From Lysobacteraceae bacterium (lineage in GTDB: Bacteria > Pseudomonadota > Gammaproteobacteria > Xanthomonadales > Xanthomonadaceae), in NCBI GenBank assembly GCA_017990865.1, contig JAGNNB010000006.1:1-21639 (forward strand): a stretch of 21,639 nucleotides of DNA, given 5' to 3'. The notes beneath the pieces were generated by a model. That model did no database searches. It saw only the letters and a program-made list of their open reading frames with translations, and had not been told where the DNA came from. Below, in pieces: positions 15,932 through 21,639 of this stretch. The number at the start of each line of letters is the position of its first letter. Positions within the stretch are counted from its first letter, which is position 1. The position numbers were made by a program, and so were the translations under genes.

Positions 15932-17346
15932 AAACTGACAACCTCATTTGGTATGCCGCGGAAAAAGAGGAAGTCCCTGATGTCGCTTTTGGTGCAGGGA
16001 ACCTTTTGAGACGCAAATCGCTACTCAGCCCCACCTCATATTCATGCGAAACTCCCGTCAGAGTTGCATTCTCTCGGGACAATATCGCGGCGCTCGACTA
16101 TCGCCCGCCCGCAGTGTTCATGCTCCGGCAGGGCGACGCCGCTGAGACTTTGTCTTGGCTGCGTGTTTTCGCGCGTGAGGCATTTCCCCTTAGTCAGTTT
16201 GCCCGTGTCATTACCGACACGGATTGGGATTTGATCTTTTCCAAGCCAAGCGACGGTCTGTCCACTCGCTCGGATAAGTGGTCCAGCGTGGTCCTCGGCG
16301 AGGCACTCGCTCAAGGCGAATCTGAAATCGGGCTGGAAAGCTTGCCGTTGTCACGCGCGAATGCGTGCTTCTCAGCCGCAATAGCGCGGGCCAACTTCAT
16401 CCACGACTCATACTCGGCCACCCGTGCCTGTGCCGAACGCATGCGTCTCATCGCCGACGACCCACGGTTCGTTAGACGGGCTGTTTCGATTGACACTCTT
16501 GTCCCAATCTGGGTTTTGGTGTCAGCAAACATTGAGGACACTACAGACCTACGAGAACTTGTCGAAATCGTACTGCACGCAGCCGAAGGCATTGAGGACA
16601 ACCCCTCCAACGTTGCGCTGGCTCGAAACATCCTCAATTCAAACGCTCAACTTTTCAGCGACTCAGCTGAGGAGAGAGTTGTAGCATTTCAGCGGATGGC
16701 TAGCGAGGCAGTGGCAAACACGGCCCGCAGCGGCAAGACGCCTGCGACGACAGCCGCCCTCCTCGCAGTCGGCGCCTTCTTGGTTGGCCGAAGCACAAGC
16801 CACGCCTTCTTACTGAGGAAGTTCCCCATGGTCGCCTCGACTGCTTTCGTCTGGTTTGGGCTTATCGCCGCCCTTAGAGGCGTCCGCGGCTGGGATCCGC
16901 ACTGGTTAAGACTTGCGAAGGGAATCGAGCGTCAGCTCAGAACTTCCTTCGACATGCAAGACCCACCTGCCGCCGATATTTGCTGGACCGAGTACAACTG
17001 GTTGTCGCAGTCGTTTAGCGGCACTCAAGGCGTTTCGGAAATCGCTCGTCTGTTTCCCAAGACACTATCGATCGAAGTCGTTCCCGGGGCGGTGTGCCAA
17101 TTCCGACTCAGCGCGGAAAGTCGCGCTCCGCAAGAGGTCGAGCGCCGACCCGATGCAGCGCGCGAGTCCGAGATTCGCCAGACCTTAGAGCAGTTTATTT
17201 CGCTATCCTCCAAGGCTCGCGCGCTTCTCGACTCGTTGGCACCTAAGTCACCTCCCACACAGGGACAGTCTTCTCTCGGATTTGATGAGACTATTCCCTC
17301 TTCGAAATCCAAGCCGAAGAAGGGCTACAAGCGCCTCGATAAATAG
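15928..17346 (+). CDS. Unassigned 472-residue protein, third gene of the kinase-helicase operon
   Basis: I do not recognise a family or a catalytic motif. The N-terminal 100 residues look mixed alpha/beta; the middle (about 140-330) is helix-rich with repeated Ala/Leu-rich stretches such as SRANACFSAAIARANFIHDS and SATRACAERMRLIADDP. A more hydrophobic patch around 270-315 (TTAALLAVGAFLVG, VASTAFVWFGLIAALRG) could be one or two membrane or buried helices. The C-terminal 80 residues are polar, with a possible coiled-coil (ESEIRQTLEQFISLSSKARALL) and a Lys-rich tail (SKSKPKKGYKRLDK). The ATG overlaps the helicase stop, so strict co-expression is expected. It may be the effector or a partner of the kinase or helicase; that is a guess from gene order. 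Composition matches its two neighbours rather than the host. Confidence 0.8.
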   Translation: MKTDNLIWYAAEKEEVPDVAFGAGNLLRRKSLLSPTSYSCETPVRVAFSRDNIAALDYRPPAVFMLRQGDAAETLSWLRVFAREAFPLSQFARVITDTDWDLIFSKPSDGLSTRSDKWSSVVLGEALAQGESEIGLESLPLSRANACFSAAIARANFIHDSYSATRACAERMRLIADDPRFVRRAVSIDTLVPIWVLVSANIEDTTDLRELVEIVLHAAEGIEDNPSNVALARNILNSNAQLFSDSAEERVVAFQRMASEAVANTARSGKTPATTAALLAVGAFLVGRSTSHAFLLRKFPMVASTAFVWFGLIAALRGVRGWDPHWLRLAKGIERQLRTSFDMQDPPAADICWTEYNWLSQSFSGTQGVSEIARLFPKTLSIEVVPGAVCQFRLSAESRAPQEVERRPDAARESEIRQTLEQFISLSSKARALLDSLAPKSPPTQGQSSLGFDETIPSSKSKPKKGYKRLDK

Positions 17347-17491
17347 TGACGTTGCCCGGGTGTCGTACCTCGATCCCCGGGAATCGGAGTTCTTGCAGTG
17401 GTCCCGGTCTCGTCGGGGCGGAAGTCGGGCTACGAAAACATGGCTCAGTCTGCTTCGCGAATGTCCGCTGCTGGCCGAACAGAAGTTGAGT

Positions 17492-17698
17492 CTATTCAGC
17501 TCGCCAACTGAAGCGCTCAATCTCCCGCAAGTGCCGGGCCAGTTCCCGCAGCATTGTGCGCGTGCCGCCTTTATAAGCGTTCCGGGATGCCTTGGCTTTA
17601 CCGTCAACGGTGCGCGGCCCGGTGGACCTCTCCCACGGCTTCCAGCGACTTACGGCTTCGGCCTGCCGCGCTCGGCGTTCCGGTGTCCATTGGTTCAT
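17492..17698 (-). CDS. Small basic conserved hypothetical protein of mobile-element type
   Basis: 68 residues: WTPERRARQAEAVSRWKPW then STGPRTVDGKAKASRNAYKGG and an Arg-rich helix (MLRELARHLREIERF). This pattern, as I recall it, is a small conserved family found in proteobacterial accessory regions; no function is established. High Arg/Lys content suggests nucleic-acid binding. The ATG (17698) lies inside the end of the preceding pseudogene in another frame, an overlap of 95 bases, an arrangement I believe is typical of this pair. The reading frame is intact, though the partner is broken. Confidence 0.6.
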   Translation of the reverse strand: MNQWTPERRARQAEAVSRWKPWERSTGPRTVDGKAKASRNAYKGGTRTMLRELARHLREIERFSWRAE

Positions 17699-18076
17699 GG
17701 GCTACCCCCTCTATTACTTCGTTCTGCGCGGTTTCGTTTTCCGCGCGAGGGATGGTGTTGTTTACCTGCTGTGGCCCGTGAGCGATGTTGGCTTGCCGTG
17801 CGAACACTACGGCCGGTTTTTTGACTGTCGCCAGCGTTTCCGCAGTGGCGCGCGCCTGATTCTATGCTCGCAGCGCCATGCTCATGTTTATCTCGAAGCC
17901 GGGCACGGTGTCGCATGACATGGCGCGCTCCGGTAGTCGGACAAAAAAAGGTTCTGTAGTGCCGACGCCTGCCCGGTCAACATCGCTTCAATGCCAGACA
18001 GGTCGCCCGATTGAACGGCTTTCGACCGTTCGCGCAGCACGGCCGGCAAGTCGGGTACATCGATTTGTTTCTGCAA
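17604..18076 (-). pseudogene. Broken conserved hypothetical gene (FARQANIAHGPQQVNN family)
   Basis: Read on the minus strand, a first frame encodes AVLRERSKAVQSGDLSGIEA, MLTGQASALQNLF and then goes out of frame at a T7 run (A7 at 17943-17949 on the plus strand). Adding one T restores the frame, giving VRLPERAMSCDTVPGFEINM then SMALRA. Next is an in-frame TAG where the sequence otherwise continues NQARATAETLATVKK, PAVVFARQANIAHGPQQVNN, ending ...EAVGEVHRAAHR. So there are two lesions, a one-base indel and a CAG-to-TAG-like nonsense change. The QANIAHGPQQVNN signature belongs, from memory, to a hypothetical family on proteobacterial mobile elements. The start is uncertain: the only candidate in frame is TTG at 18076, and the open frame extends farther upstream without a start. 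Confidence 0.65.
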
Positions 18077-18181
18077 TCCGTATCGACGACGACACGTTAG
18101 CGCAGCCCAGTTCGGAAGATATGCTGTCGTTGTTCTACTACGCCGGCTATCGCTACGACTTTTGATGCGACTCGAACGATG

Positions 18182-18215
18182 AAAAACGGCCGCCTTCGAC
18201 AGGCGGCCGTTTTTT
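18182..18215 (-). terminator. Strong terminator of the glycosyltransferase operon
   Basis: A perfect 14-bp stem, AAAAACGGCCGCCT (18182-18195) with AGGCGGCCGTTTTT (18201-18214), loop TCGAC. The A- and T-runs let it work on either strand. It lies 51 bases beyond the minus-strand glycosyltransferase stop. Confidence 0.88.
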
Positions 18216-18265
18216 GTCGGTCGATAGCGCTGAGAAACGCTACACGCGTCGCCGCGCCGCGTTCG

Positions 18266-19807
18266 TCACGCCGCCTGCGCTTGAGCTTCCCGCGGCAACG
18301 CCTGCGCCGCGGCATTCGCCGGCCGCGCGTCTTCGCTCTCGATGCCGGTCGGTTTGCGCAGCAATACCCACACGCAGAGCGCGATCGCGACGGCTTGGCT
18401 GATGCCGGAGACGACGAACCGGTCCAGGCCGTCGTCGAGCGGCGTGCCCATGAACGGCAGCACGGCGGCGAAGGCGAGCCACAGCAGCGCCATCTTGAAC
18501 AAGCGGCCGCCTTTGAACGCACCGCCCGCGGCGACGAGGCTCCACAGCCACAACGGCGCGAACAGCCCGGTGTGATCGGGCAGGAAGGGGCTGCGGAACG
18601 CGGCCAGCGCGAGCAGCGCCGTCCACGTCATCGCCAATTCGTGACGCGACATCCGCGGCGCGCGACGCGCGGCCAAGGCGGTCAACGCGACGATGAACAG
18701 CGTCCACACCCAGCCCACATGCCGGCTCAACGCCATGTCCATGCCGGGCACGCCCAGGGCTTTCAACTTCAACACCACCCCGGGAACAGAATCGTTGATG
18801 GCCACGACCGGCGCCAATTGCGGAATTTCCAGGAACGCCCACGCTTCGCCGCTGGCCAGACGCGGCAGATGGAATTCGAACAGGGCGCGGAATGGGTTCT
18901 CGCCCAGCCACAAAAATGCGATGACGGTGTAAAGCGACGAGAAACCCAATGTCCAGAACAGCGCGCGCCAGCGCTTGGTGAGGATGAGATAGATACCCAG
19001 CAGGCCAGGGAAGAGTTTGAACACCGCGAACCCGAACATGGCGCCGCCCAATACCGGCCTGTTGCGCCAAAACAAAGCGAAGGCCATCAGCGACAAGGCG
19101 ATCGCGGATAATTGGAAGTTACCCAACTGCAACGTCAGCGCGGTGGGCGTGGCGATCCACACCGCGGGAATCAACAGCGCGACGCGACGCCCGGCCGGCC
19201 CGCCGATCCATTTCGCGACGCCGATCGTGCACAGCAGCACGATCAAGCCCTGCATCGCGAACCACACGCCGCGCATCTGATCGAAATCGAGGCCGGCGGC
19301 GACGCCCAGCATCGGCAGAATCAAGAATTGCGGCAAATAAAGATATTCGTCCATCTTGAACATGCCGTAGGCGCCGGTGTAGTTCTCCGACAAGTAGAGA
19401 TTTTGGATTTTTTGATCGGCCAATTCCGCCGCGTGCCAGTAGCCGGACATGCAGTTATGACCTGTGTAGAAGCGGTCGAACCAAAACGCCGATGCCTGCT
19501 GCGCCTGCGGGTCGAGCATGAACCAAGCGATGCCGACGGTGCGACCGAGCGCCGCGACCGCGAGCAGCAGCCAGAAGAACGCCAGCAACGGGCGCTTCCG
19601 GCGCAGCGCGTCGATGCCCGGCGGCAAGAGCTTCGCGAGGACGAGGCAGCCGCAAACGGCGCCGACGGCCGCAAGCCCGATCGCGACGGCCATCGGCAGA
19701 CCGAACGCGGCGAGCGCGGTGCTCGCCAATATCGCGATCAGCGTCGAGAGCAGAGCGGCCGCGATCCAACGATCGAGAGACGGTGCGGTAGCGTGGCTCG
19801 AGTTCAT
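18266..19807 (-). CDS. GT87/DUF2029-type polytopic glycosyltransferase
   Basis: 513 residues with about ten or more hydrophobic segments spread over the whole length, the pattern of GT-C enzymes that use polyprenyl-phosphate sugars on the periplasmic side. The first loop has MLDPQAQQASAFWFD and YWHAAELADQKIQNLY, the position of the catalytic acid and xxAA...Y block in GT87/DUF2029 mannosyltransferase-like proteins, and mid-protein GFAVFKLFPGLLGIYLI matches the family's K-x-x-P helix. The ATG at 19807 is preceded by AAGGAG (19815-19820) at a 7-base spacing; a longer open frame to 19990 overlaps the HAD gene and is not expected to be used. The acceptor and sugar cannot be read from sequence. 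It closes an operon with the HAD phosphatase and P-loop kinase and is followed by a strong terminator. Confidence 0.8.
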   Translation of the reverse strand: MNSSHATAPSLDRWIAAALLSTLIAILASTALAAFGLPMAVAIGLAAVGAVCGCLVLAKLLPPGIDALRRKRPLLAFFWLLLAVAALGRTVGIAWFMLDPQAQQASAFWFDRFYTGHNCMSGYWHAAELADQKIQNLYLSENYTGAYGMFKMDEYLYLPQFLILPMLGVAAGLDFDQMRGVWFAMQGLIVLLCTIGVAKWIGGPAGRRVALLIPAVWIATPTALTLQLGNFQLSAIALSLMAFALFWRNRPVLGGAMFGFAVFKLFPGLLGIYLILTKRWRALFWTLGFSSLYTVIAFLWLGENPFRALFEFHLPRLASGEAWAFLEIPQLAPVVAINDSVPGVVLKLKALGVPGMDMALSRHVGWVWTLFIVALTALAARRAPRMSRHELAMTWTALLALAAFRSPFLPDHTGLFAPLWLWSLVAAGGAFKGGRLFKMALLWLAFAAVLPFMGTPLDDGLDRFVVSGISQAVAIALCVWVLLRKPTGIESEDARPANAAAQALPREAQAQAA

Positions 19808-19895
19808 GGGCGGACTCCTTGAATGCGTCGAAACGGATAGCGTCGGACGGAATGCATGCTGCGGAAACGGCGATCGATGGCGCAGAACCACGACC

Positions 19896-20648
19896 TCATG
19901 CCGCGAGACCGTGGACTTTACCGGAAAACAGGAAACGGTCGAGTTCCTGGAAATCGTCGAACACGATGTCGGCGCTTTGCGAACTCGCATCGCCCGCGGC
20001 GCGGTCCACGCGCAGCAGTGTGGTCATGCCGAAACGGTTCGCGCCTTCCACATCGCAGCGCGGACTGTCGCCGACCATCCAGATTTCGTGCGGTTCGATG
20101 CCGAGTTTCTGGATCGCCAATTCGAACGGCGCGGGATCGGGTTTGTCGGCGCCGGCCTCTTCCGAAGTGACCACGTAATCGAAACAGTCGTCCAAGCCGA
20201 AGTAAACGATCTTGCGAAATTGGATCTGCGAGGTCAGGTCGGTGATGATCGCGGTGGCGATATCGCGGTTGCGCAGATTCGTCAGCAATTCGCGCACGCC
20301 GGGGTACAGCGAACAATGCGACAGGAACGTGCGCCAATAGGTTTGCTCGAGATCCAGCGTGATCAACAACTGGGTTTTGCGTCCCAGGATCTCGATGCCG
20401 CGTTGGAAATACAGCAAGCGGCTATGCGAACTGGCGCAGGCGCCGAGTTGCTTCTTGACGTCGCTGCGCGCCTGCGCGAATGCGCTGCGCACGCTTTCGA
20501 GATCGGCGCCGAGCAAACGCACCGCCTTCGCCTCGGTCGCCGCCGTGGCTTGCGCGTGCGGTTCCTCGTAGGCGTACAGCGTGTTGTCGGTGTCGAAAAT
20601 GATCGCGCGCGGCGCGCGTAGCGTTTTCGACGGATGTTGGACCACCAT
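19896..20648 (-). CDS. HAD-superfamily hydrolase (probable phosphatase)
   Basis: 250 residues with all four HAD motifs: I FDTDNT with nucleophile Asp19 and Asp21, II IITD around Thr136, III Lys169 in ADKPDP, and IV VGDSPRCD with Asp194 and Asp199. The region between motifs I and II forms a helical cap of the C1 type, as in phosphoglycolate phosphatase and pyrimidine nucleotidase-like enzymes. A soluble cytoplasmic phosphatase with Mg2+ is expected; substrate unknown. The ATG begins one base after the stop of the upstream kinase gene, so the two are coupled. The pairing of a sugar- or nucleoside-kinase-like protein with a phosphatase and a membrane glycosyltransferase suggests glycolipid or polysaccharide precursor metabolism, by inference only. 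Confidence 0.88.
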   Translation of the reverse strand: MVVQHPSKTLRAPRAIIFDTDNTLYAYEEPHAQATAATEAKAVRLLGADLESVRSAFAQARSDVKKQLGACASSHSRLLYFQRGIEILGRKTQLLITLDLEQTYWRTFLSHCSLYPGVRELLTNLRNRDIATAIITDLTSQIQFRKIVYFGLDDCFDYVVTSEEAGADKPDPAPFELAIQKLGIEPHEIWMVGDSPRCDVEGANRFGMTTLLRVDRAAGDASSQSADIVFDDFQELDRFLFSGKVHGLAA

Positions 20649-20649
20649 G

Positions 20650-21639
20650 TCAGCGTATCCTGTTCTTGAGGGATTCTTCGATCTGCAACAACACCATCAA
20701 CTGCATGATCCCGGTCATGCCGTCTTCCCACTGCGGCCGGATATCGAGCATCTCTTGCAGGTTCGGCGCCAGCGACGCTGCGGCCAGCGCGATGTCTTCG
20801 GCCGACACATCGCCTTCGATGGTCATGCCGACCTCGTCGGAGTCTTCGGCCAGCTCGATATCCAAATGCAGGCCGCAGATGCCGATCAAAATCCGGGCGA
20901 GCCGCTCGTGATAGGTGCCGTTGCGGATTTGCGCCGAAAGTTTGAGCGGAATGGCATGCGGCGATGCGGCGGATTCGAGCTGATGCTGATTGACCGGCCG
21001 CAATTTGAGCACCAAATCGGCCGCCGCACGCTGCGGATGGATGTAGCGCTGCGAATCGATCGCGCGACGCTCCATCGAGCGCAACACCGTTTCCATGGCA
21101 TGCCCGCGTTCGTTCACGTCGCGGTGAATCTTCCACGCGCGCCGCAAATCCTCGTCGATGTCCAGGAACACCGCGACGTCGAAGCGCTTGCTCAAGCGCG
21201 GCATGCGCAGCGCGTGCAAGCCCGAGACCACGACGACATCGTTGCGTTGCAGAATCACCGGCGCGAGGAAACGTCCGGCGGTGTGGTCGTAATGGCGGCA
21301 GACCACCGGCTTGCCGTCCATCAGCGCCAGCGCATCGCTGTTGAAACGCTGCAGATCGTTTGCGCGCGGATTGAGGTGCGTCAAACCCTTCCACATCGGC
21401 GCGAAACGGTCCCAGACGTGGTAGTCGTCGCCGGACAGATGCACCACGGTATGCGAACCGAAAATGCCGGTCAGCGCGCGCGCCAGCGTGTCTTTGCCAG
21501 CGCCGGAATCGCCCGCGATGCCCAGCCGCAGCGGTTTCTGCGAAATGCGGAAATAGTCGTTACGCGCGACCCGCTCACGCAGCATCTGCAGGATCAGCAC
21601 CACGCCGGTGGCGATCACCAACGTCATCCACAGCGAGGA
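20650..21639 (-). CDS. Membrane-anchored P-loop kinase of the PRK/uridine kinase family (5' end outside window)
   Basis: At least 329 codons; the frame is open to the window edge. The ATG at 21627 is probably internal, because the codons before it continue a hydrophobic stretch (SSLW, then TLVIATGVVLILQML), the end of a membrane domain encoded farther upstream. The kinase domain then shows Walker A GDSGAGKD (39-46, counted from that ATG), SGDDYHVWDR (65-74) and THLNPRANDLQRF, the acceptor-binding type block of the phosphoribulokinase/uridine kinase family, followed by VVVVSGLHAL and an FLDIDEDLRRAWKI...RD segment. The substrate is unknown; a fused membrane anchor argues against simple pyrimidine salvage. 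It is first, within the window, of a three-gene minus-strand operon. Confidence 0.8.
   Translation of the reverse strand, partial: SSLWMTLVIATGVVLILQMLRERVARNDYFRISQKPLRLGIAGDSGAGKDTLARALTGIFGSHTVVHLSGDDYHVWDRFAPMWKGLTHLNPRANDLQRFNSDALALMDGKPVVCRHYDHTAGRFLAPVILQRNDVVVVSGLHALRMPRLSKRFDVAVFLDIDEDLRRAWKIHRDVNERGHAMETVLRSMERRAIDSQRYIHPQRAAADLVLKLRPVNQHQLESAASPHAIPLKLSAQIRNGTYHERLARILIGICGLHLDIELAEDSDEVGMTIEGDVSAEDIALAAASLAPNLQEMLDIRPQWEDGMTGIMQLMVLLQIEESLKNRIR

Larger units (their letters stand above)
13140..18177. other. Putative acquired accessory segment at tRNA-Val
   Basis: Base composition falls abruptly after tRNA-Val: 13741-13800 has 26 G+C in 60 bases, against 39 in 60 at 11641-11700 in uvrB. 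The AT-richer part ends near 17350. The segment carries a three-gene kinase/helicase/unknown operon, then a minus-strand mobile-element-type gene pair, one member broken. Host-like genes resume with the glycosyltransferase operon, whose terminator is at 18182-18214. No integrase, transposase or flanking repeat was found, so the exact ends are unknown. Confidence 0.6.

Noticed and set aside
17282..17824. Plus-strand ORF of 180 codons after the third operon gene
   Set aside because: It overlaps the operon end and the minus-strand conserved small gene; no family resemblance or ribosome binding site.
13134..18180. A right-hand attachment site duplicating the tRNA-Val 3' end
   Set aside because: I looked for the T-arm/acceptor sequence downstream and did not see a copy, so no att pair is claimed.
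18179..19111. Plus-strand ORF of 310 codons opposite the glycosyltransferase
   Set aside because: Gln/Arg/His-rich shadow of a transmembrane gene; it would start inside the terminator hairpin.

Overview
The window is high-GC gammaproteobacterial chromosome. The minor-pilin gene order, a PpnN closely resembling the E. coli protein, and overall protein flavour suggest a Xanthomonadaceae/Lysobacter-type bacterium. That placement is inferred from protein resemblance; no 16S gene is present.

Layout. (1) 3-917 (+): the 3' two-thirds of ppnN, converging on (2) 970-1992 (-), a LytS/AlgZ-type membrane histidine kinase with no response regulator beside it. (3) 2147-8993 (+): a compact type IV pilus minor-pilin operon (fimU/fimT-type, pilV, pilW, pilX, pilY1, pilE-type) transcribed divergently from the kinase and closed by a strong terminator. 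(4) 9077-9355: a 140-bp tandem duplication carrying the end of tRNA-Asn and its terminator, followed by tRNA-Asn (-). (5) 9486-10103 (-): a second GspH/FimT-type pseudopilin bearing the GRxR motif known from DNA-binding FimT. (6) 10293-12973 (+): uvrB, with a translationally coupled multi-spanning membrane protein. (7) 13060-13134 (+): tRNA-Val(GAC).

Immediately after tRNA-Val, two terminators are followed by a compositionally distinct, AT-richer segment (about 13.2-17.35 kb). It holds a tightly packed three-gene operon: a Hanks-type Ser/Thr kinase with an extra C-terminal domain, a short SF1 (UvrD-like) helicase with all its motifs, and a 472-residue protein I cannot assign. Next comes a mobile-element-type pair on the minus strand: one small intact ORF and one pseudogene with two lesions. 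This looks like an accessory cassette at a tRNA integration site. The three-gene operon is the best candidate here for an undescribed system, possibly anti-phage defence, but that function is inference only.

The right end (18266-21639, -) returns to host-like composition. It holds an operon of a membrane-anchored PRK/uridine-kinase-type P-loop kinase (cut by the window end), a HAD phosphatase and a GT87-type polytopic glycosyltransferase, closed by a perfect 14-bp terminator hairpin.

The pilus genes work together: minor pilins FimU/PilV/PilW/PilX and PilE prime the type IV pilus tip with PilY1 as tip adhesin. The second FimT could give the same machine DNA-capture ability. The divergent AlgZ-like kinase may control the operon.
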